Shown here in pieces: positions 38,201-47,099 of a stretch of 64,000 nt of DNA. The translations under genes and the position numbers were made by a program. The DNA comes from Symsagittifera roscoffensis (Eukaryota; Xenacoelomorpha; Acoela; Convolutidae), in contig NC_087068.1 in NCBI RefSeq assembly GCF_963678635.1, positions 8,068,027-8,132,026 of the forward strand, written 5' to 3'. The stretch's first letter is position 1. Each line of letters begins with the position of its first letter. The notes beneath the pieces were generated by a model. It made no database searches and was not told the DNA's origin. It saw only the letters and a program-made list of their open reading frames with translations.

Positions 38201-41200
38201 CATATCTTATATCGCTCAGTCGATAAAAATTTGCCACAATAATCACTCTCGGACAGAAAATTGCACTACAATTTGCCAACCAGTCGATAATTCTAAATTT
38301 AATTTTAAAAGTATTACCTTTTAGGACAAAGTCCTTTTACATTTCTTACTACTAAACAGACACTTCATACCATCTAACAAAAAAAAACCAGAACTCCCAA
38401 TGGACAAAAAGAAAGAAACCCTTTTGATCATTCCCGAAGAACATAATATCGCCCTCAAATTCAGAGACTACAGACTTCCACCCGACCACGCAGACCTCTT
38501 AAGAAGATTTAAGGCCGACCTGAATTTACCGAATTTCCCAATTCGCCCGGAAAACCACTGTTCGAAGAAATTGCTTCAGATCGTGACTAGAGAAGACAAG
38601 GTGCTGTGGGATTTGATAGAGACGATAAAGAGGAATCGACCTATGGGCATACACGGGACTTACATGAAGAACTACACCAAAGACCTACACGTGAAGGATG
38701 AGCTACTCTTTTTAGACAATAAATTAGTCGTCCCATCAGGGGAACTCTTAATTCGATGCTACATGAGACTCACCCAGGACAGTTTGGGATGAAATCCCTC
38801 GCCGAATATTTGTGGTGGCCGCATATTTACCGGGAAATTTACCATCACGGGAGAACATGTAGCCAATGTCTAAAAGCGGGTAAGAACATTAAAGTGTTAC
38901 TAGGCACCCATAATATTTCGAAACTCCCGACGTTGACATTCGCGAACGAAGAAATTAAATTGGATTTTGCGGGACCGTTGGACGCGTGCTGGGGTAACAA
39001 CAAATACATCCTTCTTTGCATTGACCGTTCAACTAAAATTCCTTCGGCCAAGATCGTCAAAAACACCTCTACAAGAAACGTAATTTCAATTCTAAACGAT
39101 TACTGTCACCTTCATGGATTCCCAAGAAAAATTAGAGTCGACCATGGGTCATGCTTCTTATCACATGATTTCAAAAACTTCTGTGATAATTTTAATATAG
39201 AAATTATTTACTGCACTGTCGGAGACCACAAATCCAATGGGATAGTGGAACGATTAGTGTACACAATTAAATCGAAATTACTGGCAATGTCATTCGAAGT
39301 ACCCAAGCCATCTCTAAACGATTCGATCGAGAAAATCATCTGGAATCTGAGAATCTCAAAACAAACTGCGATCGGCTGTACTGCGTTTGAAAAGCATTTT
39401 AATAGAGTAGCGAACACTAGGTGGAAAAATTTTATGTCCAATATTGACCATTTAGATAAAGGGAAGGCTATAATGTCCAAAGAGCGGGCCACTAACTTGG
39501 AACTACACGACGTGGCAGAAGATGGCTATTTGGACGAGGAAAAGGACATCACGTCGGACCCAGAAAAAAAACATGCCACTAGCTAGGACTTTCAGCCTAC
39601 ACACAACCCCGGACGTCACTATCCGAACTTCAGAACCACTGGCAAAAAGAAAAGCAGTAATGGGAGGTAACTTATATAGAAAGGTGTCTAACAGGAAAAA
39701 TAGGGACCCATATTTTAATCTGGTTAAGAAGGATATCATCGATTCATCAGAGCACACAGTTACTCTCGACAACGGTCACGTTTTACGTAAATCGGATCTG
39801 GCTATAAAAGGAAAAATACTCCCAGGGCCCAAAAAGATAATAGTGAATCAGACACCCACTGGGCATAATCTTCATACTCATTCGAGAAAAGCTGGATCGA
39901 TACCCGCTGGTCACTCGAGTCAAGGCACCCCGAGAACGGATAACACCAGAGCAGGGACTAGCGCACCGACCGCGAGCACAGCCACTCAAGACTCTTCAAG
40001 ATTTTCTTCAGGTTCATCTTCCTTAAATCTAGATTCGTGGGACAGGATAATCGAGGATTACTTTGACAATGTGACCAATAATAACGTACCTCAAAATCCC
40101 CATACCGAGTCTAATCAGGGCTTAAGTATTACAGGTCCTGTCGAATCCCTACTACTGAGCTCAGAAAGGACTGTGAACAACGACCCACGGGAGATTGTTG
40201 TCATCCACGATGCGAATACTATTGAAGGCTCACAGGAAAATCCTATTATGGTAGACAGTATTCCGGAACAGACGAACAGCGCGACTCCAAAGACCCGAAA
40301 CTCTAGACCACGCAGAAATGTGGGCCCCCCACAGTTTTACGGAAATCGGAGATTTATAGACGTGGTGCAGGAAAAAGACGACCTAGGGGCGTCAACTTCC
40401 TTATTCTCTCCGCCACCGGACTCCCACAGGTCTACTTTCTCGGTCAACTCTCCTTCTGAACTTTTGACTCCATTAGCGGAGGCGCCTTCCAGACAGATTC
40501 TCGTCGCAGAAACTACGTTGTCCTTGTCTTCAAGGAACTCTCTCCCGACGGTCAGACTTGCAACATCTACCACGAAGACTCACTTTCACGAGAATTCTTC
40601 GGACTCAAATTTAACTTACCCGACCTCAAAGGACCCCACGCTAGAGGTGGACAACTATAGCGAGATCTCATTGACTATAGATTCGGAAGTGAGGGCTAAA
40701 TTGGATGAGTTTGAGGACCAATTCTTGTAATCGACATATCAATTCAAACTTAACAAAACAATTCTGTAATTTATATTTTACCACCGGACTTTTTAATTTT
40801 ACCTGTAGATACAATTGTACATGTTAATGTACATGTTGTGGATTAGTTTTATTTAGTTAGTTACCGTATTCTGTAAATTTTGTAATTCTGTATAGCCACC
40901 CTGTACATTGCTACATTCTCTTTCAATTGTGGATTCTATTTTGCTTCTGTATATTTACCCTCTGCGCGCAGTTTGTAAAATTCTTCCATTTTCGGAGGGG
41001 GAAAAGGGTGTATATAGAGTTATATAGTTAGTTTGCAGTTTCTTTTTTTTCCCGGTGGGAAATGTTGTGATTTGTTTTTAGTATCTTACAATGACCTTCG
41101 GTATTTTAATTAATACCAGTTTAGTTACGACCATCGGTCGATATGAACGGAAGTTCAGTTGTTCTTTTTAACGTTCTTAATTCAACTACTTCCTTTTATC

Positions 41201-41399
41201 GTTTTAACCTTTAAGCTTATGTACATACTTTGTACATATAGAACCATAGAATTAGAAGTGTACCTGTTTGACACCCTCTGCCACATTGATCTCGGAGGCC
41301 CTCTTGCCCTCTGACTCAGTGATGGCCGCCCGTTTCTTCCTCTCGGCCGCCACCATCAACTGCATCGCCTCCTTCACCTTCTCCGGCATGTGGATGTCC
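29263..41399 (-). CDS. STOML2: Mitochondrial stomatin-like protein 2, C-terminal four exons
   Basis: Exons (complement): 41264-41399, 33068-33202, 32091-32219 and 29263-29376, all joined in phase 0 with canonical sites (CAG|gtacac, AAG|gtaatt, ACG|gtcagt). They encode ~170 residues: the end of the SPFH/band-7 domain (DIHMPEKVKEAM), the coiled coil (AERKKRAAITESEGKR; INEAKGQAEAIL) and the STOML2-specific tail (AEQYIEAFGKLAQ, NTLLLPANTGDISSM), ending in an acidic GWQD. STOML2 is an inner-membrane scaffold that binds cardiolipin and prohibitins. AATAAA lies at the complement of 29202-29207. The first visible exon begins with the last base of a codon, so upstream exons exist; I did not find them between 41.4 and 64 kb. 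A 6.4-kb retrotransposon occupies most of the first visible intron, which together with the other introns holds several MITEs and SINE-like copies. Confidence 0.88.
29793..30117. mobile_element. Diverged copy of the CAGGGGCGGA hAT MITE family
   Basis: Starts CAGTAGCGGACTTAAAG followed by a long G run and ends TCGAGAAAATCCTAGATCCA. It shares the internal AGCGCGCTCC, TTTGGCCGAC and AAAAAGGTCGAC blocks with other copies. Its terminal bases have drifted and no target duplication is left. It lies in the last STOML2 intron. Confidence 0.65.
31036..31489 (+). repeat. Dispersed repeat ending in a TATA-like hairpin
   Basis: Begins GCCAACAGACAGTTGG then AAAAGAGTCAACGAAG, and ends CTATATAAGAGTGAACTACG then TTCATCGACTCTTAA; the outer motifs are inverted relative to each other (AAGAGTC-ATGAA against TTCAT-GACTCTT). 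The right end alone can fold, since TAAGAGT pairs with ACTCTTA. Related ends occur near 28085-28120, 28609-28644, 29133-29168, 30794-30830, 32718-32860 and 59567-59842, all on the plus strand. Probably a MITE-like family; see findings. Confidence 0.6.
33416..33910 (-). repeat. SINE-like repeat with tRNA-like head, copy 1
   Basis: About 495 bp, matching 43556-44032 along its length (roughly 80 percent by eye). On the minus strand the block 33640-33712 looks like a tRNA, with a box-A-like TAGCGTAGAGGTAGTG and box-B GGTTCGAATC. The repeat ends near an imperfect CAAGC...TTGTGTAATTA hairpin. Probably a tRNA-derived SINE. It lies in the STOML2 intron that also holds the LTR element. Confidence 0.7.
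34246..34583. mobile_element. hAT MITE family copy, left end eroded
   Basis: The right end CCTAGATCTGCCCCTG is intact, and the internal landmarks (CACCCAAAGACCC, GGTCGACCGAAAAAA) match the family. The left terminus is not recognisable, and no flanking duplication can be assigned. Confidence 0.65.
34853..35047 (+). repeat. Left LTR
   Basis: 195 bp starting TGTTGTGATTTG and ending CATAGAATTAGAA. It contains the imperfect palindrome GTACATACTTTGTAC. Confidence 0.93.
35057..35785 (+). CDS. gag: Gag-like protein of the Ty3/gypsy element
   Basis: 242 codons. The N-terminal part has a WTQWSDQF-type segment and the central part a helical region with FWGALTDL, typical in size and composition of Ty3/gypsy capsid proteins. 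The frame ends just before the zinc-knuckle region, which is read in another frame (minus one) that is already open from 35755, giving a ~31-bp overlap. That arrangement fits either programmed -1 frameshifting or an indel; the TTTAAAC at 35781 is not in the frame needed for a classical slippery site. The first ATG overlaps the primer site, so translation may begin further in. Confidence 0.8.
   Translation: MAQSNDSNVRGTPPFWPNHTLEPSHAWTQWSDQFQLAIIAKEYLDLEPTWTRDTGDANSNFGTSNRQRVGRGKSQQREQEQKHNETVRIGSEGKRVFTQKNPRVKILAISFSEFWTLLDAEFNKPPNTTFERYKLLNLKQKYRESYEQFWGALTDLDSTCNIKESDEAEWIRDIFICNMKNTATQRKLLSATINPSEALNQALIDKKGYFNHQKLTNMSRSSTNGTTFKSFSNHNHIKRNQV
35058..35067 (+). other. Putative primer binding site (tRNA-Ser type)
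   Basis: TGGCGCAGTC is complementary to the 3' end of a tRNA-Ser acceptor (GACTGCG plus CCA), as I recall for 17.6/297-type elements. Complementarity to a tRNA T-arm may extend to ATTCGAAC (to 35080) with one base missing. It starts 10 bp after the LTR and overlaps the gag start codon. Confidence 0.6.
35755..37005 (+). pseudogene. pol: Zinc knuckles, protease and N-terminal RT of the element
   Basis: The frame is open from 35755; the first ATG is at 35809. Two zinc-binding motifs come first (C-x2-C-x7-H-x3-C, then the canonical CKNCNYKGHFAKLC), followed by a retropepsin-like region with the active-site triplet Asp-Ser-Ala (near 36187). The RT begins with a YFISPIVI/ITRKKD segment and LALDSKLLN, and reaches the first catalytic aspartate in NLDLKNAYSQ. 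It stops at 37003-37005 directly after a TTTT run; RT resumes in the next frame. Confidence 0.85.
37006..37486 (+). pseudogene. pol: RT core of the element, second frame
   Basis: Continues the RT domain in the +1 frame without loss of conserved residues: FYGLGDMPNEFQR, then the YIDD catalytic motif at 37133-37144, the WLGF segment and the connection region (LRSFFGSINQYVKFVP). The frame ends shortly after an 8-A run at 37456-37463, and RNase H continues in the third frame. Confidence 0.85.
37487..38324 (+). pseudogene. pol: RNase H and linker of the element
   Basis: Ty3-type RNase H with its acidic set in order: the Asp in KTDASHSGLG, the Glu in NELELLGV, the Asp in VTDHKALL and the Asp in FTDLLSRL. 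The preceding segment (AFEKLKTEI) is the usual RT-RNase H junction. A 110-residue low-complexity linker follows and ends at an in-frame TAG (38322-38324); the same frame reopens immediately and runs to 38792. Confidence 0.85.
38325..38792 (+). pseudogene. pol: Integrase N-terminal region of the element
   Basis: Same frame as the RNase H segment after the TAG; the first ATG is at 38400. It encodes a charged region leading into integrase (KDLHVKDELLFLDNKLVVPSG). The zinc-finger histidines that should follow are read in another frame from about 38756, so one base appears to be missing near 38745-38756. Confidence 0.8.
38756..39586 (+). pseudogene. pol: Integrase zinc finger and DDE core of the element
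   Basis: HHCC zinc finger (HETH, then CSQC about 30 residues on), followed by the DDE core: the Asp in KLDFAGP, the Asp in RVDHGS and the Glu in GIVERL, the last two separated by exactly 35 residues as in retroviral and Ty3/gypsy integrases. The frame ends after an 8-A run (39564-39571), beyond which the C-terminal part is read in the next frame. Confidence 0.9.
39522..40730 (+). CDS. Integrase C-terminal extension of the element
   Basis: 402 codons from an ATG that overlaps the DDE-core frame. The first ~120 residues include a segment like the SH3-like C-terminal integrase domain (DPYFNLVKKD, VTLDNGHVLRKSDL). A Ser/Thr/Pro-rich tail follows, with an RPRRNVGPPQFYG motif of the kind common at gypsy integrase ends. 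No transmembrane or signal sequence, so not an envelope gene. It is probably the continuation of pol. Confidence 0.7.
   Translation: MAIWTRKRTSRRTQKKNMPLARTFSLHTTPDVTIRTSEPLAKRKAVMGGNLYRKVSNRKNRDPYFNLVKKDIIDSSEHTVTLDNGHVLRKSDLAIKGKILPGPKKIIVNQTPTGHNLHTHSRKAGSIPAGHSSQGTPRTDNTRAGTSAPTASTATQDSSRFSSGSSSLNLDSWDRIIEDYFDNVTNNNVPQNPHTESNQGLSITGPVESLLLSSERTVNNDPREIVVIHDANTIEGSQENPIMVDSIPEQTNSATPKTRNSRPRRNVGPPQFYGNRRFIDVVQEKDDLGASTSLFSPPPDSHRSTFSVNSPSELLTPLAEAPSRQILVAETTLSLSSRNSLPTVRLATSTTKTHFHENSSDSNLTYPTSKDPTLEVDNYSEISLTIDSEVRAKLDEFEDQFL
41054..41062 (+). other. Polypurine tract of the element
   Basis: GGTGGGAAA lies directly before the right LTR, the position of the plus-strand primer. A longer purine run (GGAGGGGGAAAAGGG) lies ~50 bp upstream. 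Confidence 0.6.
41063..41257 (+). repeat. Right LTR
   Basis: 195 bp, one mismatch to the left LTR. It ends 6 bp before the STOML2 exon whose donor is at 41262-41263. Confidence 0.93.
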
Positions 41400-41428
41400 C
41401 TACATAGAAAGACAATAACCCCAATAAC

Positions 41429-41836
41429 CAGGGGCGGATCTAAGATTTTCTCGAGGGGGGGCGGATTTTCAAAAAATTTTCTAAAACTTTGACGACCTTT
41501 GTTTTTTTTAGGTCGATCAGATTGATTTTCCGAGCTCTCCCAAAGCAGTAAAAAAAACCCTGTTTTGGCCAAATTTTCTGCGCCAAAATTTTGAAAAAAC
41601 GGGTCAAAAAAGCCGTTTTTAGGCACTTTTTGGACAATTTTGACCAAATAATTGCGTTTTTTCGGCGCGCGCTCCCCCCTCAAAATTAGAACATATTGGC
41701 GCCTTTAGAAAAATTTTAGGGTCGGTCGGCCAAAAATGGATTTCTTAAAAAGTACCAAAGGGGGGAGCTTTTGGGTTGGCAGGGGTTCGAATCCCTGAGA
41801 CTTTATGTGCCCCCCCCCCCCCTAAATCCGCCCATG
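41429..41836. mobile_element. hAT MITE with perfect 8-bp target duplication
   Basis: Ends CAGGGGCGGATCTAAG and TAAATCCGCCCATG, flanked by CCAATAAC on both sides (41421-41428, 41837-41844). 408 bp, same family and orientation as 20715-21077. It lies 29 bp upstream of the first visible STOML2 exon acceptor, that is, inside the preceding intron. Confidence 0.92.
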
Positions 41837-41932
41837 CCAATAACTAGAAGTCGTTCACGTTTACTCGCAACATTTCCATTTTCGTAATTGGAGAGCTTAA
41901 TTTGCCTTCCTTCGAGCAAATCCAGTAGCGTG

Positions 41933-42202
41933 ACCCCCCCCCCCCCCCCTCAATACCCTCAAATTGCGACATACATTTTTGGCTGACCAAACTCAAAAAA
42001 TTTCTAACGAGAATTTTTGGTCGATTTTTTTCAAGAAAAAACTCAAAACTTCATAAATGCTTTTTTTCATAAATTTTCCTGCGGCAAAATAAGGTCTTTA
42101 TAGTATTTTCGGATAGCTCGGAAAACCAAAATGGTCGACCTAAAAAAGAACGAAAAAAAACAGCCCCCCGCCCCTCTAGAAAAGTTTCTGAGCACGCCAC
42201 TC
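41933..42202. mobile_element. Related hAT-like MITE, second subfamily
   Basis: Termini CAGTAGCGTG and the complement of CACGCCACT, flanked by AGCAAATC and AGCTAATC (7 of 8 match; 41925-41932, 42203-42210). 270 bp with a long C run near the left end. It shares the TGGTCGACCTAAAAAAG block with the first family. Confidence 0.8.
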
Positions 42203-42289
42203 AGCTAATCAATTTGAACTGAACTTAAAAAGAAACCAAACGTCAAAATGCAAAAGATCAAATTTGGCCTCAAAACATTCCGTTCTTTA

Positions 42290-42634
42290 CACTTATCTCG
42301 AGGGGCAGATTTTCCAAGAATTCATGAAAAATTTACCGGTCTTTTTGAGGCCGACCAAAAATGTTTTAGAGCTATGCTAAAACACTTTGAAGACCCTTTG
42401 TTGGCAAAATTTTTGGGCCGCGGACAAATTTTTGAAAAAAGCGGCCAAAAAGACGAGGAATTTGTTTTAATGGGATGAATGATGGCGTATATATTGGCGC
42501 TGAATACACCTTTAGACAAATTTTAGCGCGGTTAGCCGAAAATTGAAGTCTCAAACTAGTACAAAGGGGGACAATACGTCAAAGCCGTGATGGAAAGTCC
42601 GCATCCGCCCCCCGTTTTTCCAAAATCTGCACCT
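42290..42634. mobile_element. Diverged hAT-like MITE
   Basis: Left GAGGGGCAGATTTTCC and right AAAATCTGCACCTG are roughly inverted, and the interior has the family's GGCCGACC, TTGGCGC and GGCCGCGG blocks. The flanking duplication is not recognisable. Confidence 0.55.
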
Positions 42635-42639
42635 GATAG

Positions 42640-43166
42640 ACTACCAATAATATTTGTTCTTCATAGTTGCCATAGTAACATCGCACATTTAGCCATAAAA
42701 CAACATAAAACAAAAATAAAGACAAAAAATGTGGGTTTAAGCATGATAGTTTAGCTCCTTAAAGGTAACTGGGTCCCGAAGAAATATTTTTGGACCATAA
42801 AGATTTCGGAAACAGGGTGCGCTTTTGTTTACTTGTATTTCAAAGGCTTTCGTAAAACGTGGATAACTTTTCTTACTTGCATGTAAAAGGAACCCAACAA
42901 TTTTACTTGTTTGAAAGGTTGGTGAGTGGCAAAGAGACAACCTGTCTATCTAAGTTGCGTTATCTGGGTGCCTGTGTTCTGTCTATCTTAGTAGAACAGA
43001 GCCACTATTTGTCAGCAGCAGTTCTAAATTCTGGCGCTGGAATCTGATTGACAAAATACTAGACAATCAGATTCAAGAAAAATAGCTTCAATTTAAAACG
43101 TGGAAATATCGATTTTGCGCATAAATAAAATCTCCCTCTGCCTTTTCGAAGAAACTTTGGGGTTCC
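42640..43166. other. No gene seen
   Basis: AT-rich single-copy-looking sequence with short open frames only. Confidence 0.3.
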
Positions 43167-43494
43167 ACTGCAGTCCTTTGCTAAACTGGTAGGACAACCC
43201 ACTGACCCTTGGACTCAAGGCTCTTTCAATTCTGCTTACGCGCACAATTCAGAGGGTCCCCGTAAACCCAACCGAATGTGCCTATCCCAACCTTCCAAAC
43301 ACATGCAGAGAAAACTTCTCATCTGATCAATCACAGATTCGAAACAAGGACCCTGGTCTTTTGGGCACGCATCCTACCAGCGGTGCTATACGCACCAGGA
43401 AATTTGGCGATAGGTCGATACTTGAACCAATCCGAGTCAATTTCAATTTCCTTAAGAATTACACAGGCTTAGAAGCGCTTTTTCATTGCGCGTT
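43167..43494 (-). repeat. SINE-like repeat, tRNA-like head (family with 55340)
   Basis: Reverse-complement match of 55340-55655, with shared blocks such as GGTAGGACAACCCACTGACC and GGGCACGCATCCTACCAGCG. The tRNA-like part carries box-B-like TTCGAAAC/TTCAAATC. Confidence 0.75.
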
Positions 43495-43555
43495 GGATGA
43501 ATATTGAAATGTGGTGGAGTCGGAGTTTTTTGTTCTTCAAAACAAAAAACGTTAC

Positions 43556-44032
43556 GCTACTAGGAAAAACTGAATGAATAAAACTTTGAGGCTACAAAAT
43601 TCTTTATGTGAAGCACACCAATTATGAGTCTACAGAATAGCTAGGTGACGCAAGCCAATTATGACGCATTAGCAGTACCAGCCAATTTGAAAAAAAAATA
43701 AAGATGCCGCAATTTATAGAGCGGACGCATTTTAACTAGTAGACGAAAAAGTTCATTAAAAACATCCGACCCTGCCCAGGTTCGAACCTTCTTATTTTGT
43801 TGTGAGTCTCCTTCCCTACCTCTACGCTACAGATCCATGATACCTTGAGCTAAATTGCTACTGTAATATAATCGTTTGTGAATATTCTTAGCATTGGCTG
43901 TACTTAATAGCTGGTTTTTGATCCAAATGAACACAATTTATCGCAACAATATTTGCGTCGCACCAATATTTGCGACTTAAGTTGGAAAAAAGAAAGTGCA
44001 TACTATAACACAAGCTTTGCTTGTGTAATTAT
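43556..44032 (-). repeat. SINE-like repeat with tRNA-like head, copy 2
   Basis: Partner of 33416-33910. The tRNA-like block on the minus strand spans 43770-43842, with box-B GGTTCGAACC. It ends in a strong CACAAGC/GCTTGTG hairpin. Confidence 0.7.
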
Positions 44033-44285
44033 GGATTTAACTTGCCTAAGTTTTTGAAAAAAGCAACGTTTTACAGATAGAAAAATAGTGATTTAAGGAG
44101 CTTGTAAAATTTACATTTCGACCTGAAGATTCAATTATTACTTCTACTGAAAATTTGCGGGGGCGGGAGTTCAAAAGAGCCTACAGAATTAAATGCCTAT
44201 TTTCCACTTATCCCCCTATCAATTTTTAAAAGCTACTAATGTTGTCATATTTCAGTGAAACTTGGAATGGTGAAAAAAACTAACA

Positions 44286-45500
44286 ACTGTGAACTGGTGT
44301 ATTTTTTCCTGTGGGCTGTTCTCATAGCCCCCCAGGTGTGATGTTACGTTGTAAAGTGTGAAGGACTGGACAAACTTAACTGTTCACAATAGCTGGTTTC
44401 TTCACGTTCCATTGCGTTATGACACCCTTTTTCAAATTTTCAAACTTAACTTTCAAATGTGCTGAAGAGCTTTTATGATAATTTGCAAAGTTTTGCAAGC
44501 CCCCCCACCTTCGAACTTCGAATAAAAAAATTGTTCATATAGCTCGATTGTTTTGTATAAAAGTTGGGTTTTAAGTGTGAGAGAGGGTCCAGAATCGGCT
44601 CCCTCTCCCCACATGCGAATTATAAGTATTTTTCTGTCCACATTGTCCGATTGCTACAGAAATCGGCATCTGTACCATGTAAAAATTACTTACCCTAAAA
44701 TTGATGCTTATGTGAGATGGGGGCGGATTTAGGGCGGGGCGGACACCCCCCCTCCCCTCAGGGATTCGACCCCCTGCCGACCCAAAGGGTCCCCCCTTTG
44801 ATACTTTTTCAGAAATCCCTTTTTGGCCGACCGACCCTAAAAGTTTTCTAAAGGCGCCTTTGGCGCCAATATATACTAACTTTGAGGGGGAGCGCGCGCC
44901 AAAAAAACGCTATTTTTTTGTCAACAATTTTCAAAAAGTGCCCAAAAACGGCTTTTTTTTTTACTGTTTTTTCAAAAATTTGCCTGCGGTGCTTTGGGAG
45001 AGCTCGAAAAACCAATTTGGTCGACCTAAAAAAAAGGTCGTCAAAATTTTGGAAAATTTTTTGAAAATCCGCCCCCCAAAACACACAAAACAAGGGGTTG
45101 CTCAGAAACTGTTCACACGTCATTTTGCATGTAAGACACGTTGTAAAAAGTTAATTCACCTGTTCGCTTTGCTGACACGTTTTATCGCAGTTTTTAACCT
45201 GAACAGTCATTTTAAATAGATATTCATAAATTGAATTTCAAAAAAATAAAAGGCGGGCCTGGAAAAGAGCCAATTTCTCCTCAAGCGTAATAAACCTGCC
45301 TCATGTATTAACCTGCCACTTTATTTGGCTCTTTTTCCTTTTCACCCCCACCTGAAAATTTTTACATGTAAATTTGTTGACCAAATTGTCCTATTCTTAT
45401 GAAAATTTACATATCGGCTAATAAGACCACGACAAACATATTTGGTCTTCATGCTCAACCTCGTAAAACCACTCGTTACACTAAAAATTGAAGCTCGTGT
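44286..45500. repeat. Dispersed repeat, interrupted by a MITE and by the gap
   Basis: 44286-44520 and 45077-45500 match 53031-53540 in order (CCTGTGGGCTG, GATGTTACGTT, AAGTGTGAAGGACTGGAC, then CAAGGGGTTGCTCAGAAAC and GACACGTTTTATCGCAG). Between them, 44718-45076 is a copy of the CAGGGGCGGA hAT MITE family lacking its right terminus. The repeat runs into the N gap at CTCGTGT, the point where the other copies enter a G-rich run. Confidence 0.8.
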
Positions 45501-45700
45501 NNNNNNNNNNNNNNNNNNNNNNNNNNNNNNNNNNNNNNNNNNNNNNNNNNNNNNNNNNNNNNNNNNNNNNNNNNNNNNNNNNNNNNNNNNNNNNNNNNNN
45601 NNNNNNNNNNNNNNNNNNNNNNNNNNNNNNNNNNNNNNNNNNNNNNNNNNNNNNNNNNNNNNNNNNNNNNNNNNNNNNNNNNNNNNNNNNNNNNNNNNNN
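45501..45700. other. Assembly gap (200 Ns)
   Basis: Exactly 200 unknown bases, probably a placeholder of arbitrary size. Left is a dispersed repeat heading into a G run; right is the middle of a reverse transcriptase on the minus strand. The rest of that pol gene and its 3' LTR are missing here. Confidence 1.
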
Positions 45701-46312
45701 ATTAGTGGTCTAAAAATTTTGCTCATAAAAGCTGAAAATGCTGCTGGTCCTATGGATATTCCATAGAATAAGCGGTTGAATTCATATTGTTGGTTTCCGA
45801 TGACAAATTGTGTTTAAACGTCGTGATTGTTCATCTAGTGGCATTTGATTGTATGCACTATTCATATCGGCGGTTGTAAAGTATTTGCCGTTTATTTTTG
45901 TTAAAATAACTTGTATTGGTTCAATGGGCCAATTACATTTTGATTCATCTATAAGTGAATTGAGGTATCTAGCATCGAGAAACGATTTTTAATGATTCTC
46001 CTTTAGCTAGAATGATAACAGGGTTGATAAATGTGTTGCCTTTTGGTTGTTCTTCTTTGTTTACTGGTGATATAATGTTGTATTGTTCTAAAATGTCGAG
46101 TAATCTGTTCACTTATCATGTAAGTGAATTGGTACTTTACTTGCTCTCTGTTTTTTGAAAACTGCGTCTGGTTTTAACGGGAGATGTAGTGATGAACTGA
46201 TTTTTCCAACATCGAATTTTGATGTTGCATAGACTGATGAATATTTAATTAGCTGTTTGGCTAATTTTTCGAATTCGTCTTGTGTTATTTGTGAATGTTG
46301 GAAATTAAACAT
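45701..46312 (-). pseudogene. Reverse transcriptase N-terminal part
   Basis: Minus-strand frames encode the RT entry region (SSSLHLPLKPDAVFKKQRAS, then INPVIILAKGES) and the fingers/palm up to the FGISIG/AF-type segment, where the gap cuts it off before the YLDD motif. A base is missing near 46110, which shifts the frame. Confidence 0.8.
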
Positions 46313-47099
46313 TGTTAAAAATTTTTGTTGGTCCTCTGTGTAGTTACTTATGTTGAATGTAGGTTTGAAATATGGAGTTTTTGTGAAATAATCCGTATTT
46401 CTGTTTTCGTTACTTATTATATTATTTATAGATAATTCTTCATTAAGAATTGTAGATTGGCAAATATCTAGTAATTGGAGTATATTATTTACGCGATAGG
46501 CTTTTTCGTGTATTGGTGATATTGTAGCGTTGGTTTCACAATAGCCTAAAAGTCCTAAAGGTAATGTTACTTGGTAAGGTGTGTTGTTATAGACATGTAA
46601 GGAAATGATATCGGAATTCGAATTTTCAAATATTTTATGGATGAGATTGTGATTTTGAAAAATTTGTGAATAGGTTTGAATTCAAATTCTGACATATAAA
46701 ATTTTTGTTTGTTTTGTTCTTTATCATATTGGTGAACTTGTTTGATTGAAAAATTATAGATATTCCTGATAGTGCGTTTTTAGGTGTTTTCTTTGTTGGT
46801 TAAATATCGGGTAGAATTTTGAAAAGAATGGTGGTTGTTTGTTTAATCTTTGAAAAAATGTTAAGATGTTTCTTTTGTTTTTTGTATATTTATCTTTGAT
46901 TAATATTTTACTATTAGTATGTTAATTGTTGGTATGTACTTCGAAATAAATGGTATTCCAATGATATTATATTTAATGTCAGTGATATGGAATATTTGTT
47001 TAATGGCTTATTTTAAAATTTTGCTTTGTTCCATTGTTCTGGTGGGGAGGAGAAATAATTGGATTTTCCCGTAGTTTATCAATGTTGATCCTTGTGCTG

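Larger units (their letters stand above)
34853..41257 (+). mobile_element. Full-length Ty3/gypsy LTR retrotransposon (6.4 kb)
   Basis: Two 195-bp LTRs differ at a single position (T in the left, C in the right, ~21 bp in), so insertion was recent. Between them lie a tRNA-Ser-type primer site, a gag-like frame, zinc knuckles, protease, RT, RNase H and integrase in the Ty3/gypsy order, and a purine tract. The coding region is split into several frames (breaks at 35755-35785, 37000-37003, 37456-37463, 38322-38324, ~38750 and 39564-39571). It is inserted in STOML2 intron DNA, antisense to that gene, 6 bp from the donor of the upstream exon. No matching 4-6-bp target duplication is visible, and the LTRs start with TG but do not end in CA. 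Confidence 0.95.

Noticed and set aside
39503-40573. Minus-strand frames opposite the integrase region
   Set aside because: Antisense shadows of the retroelement coding sequence.
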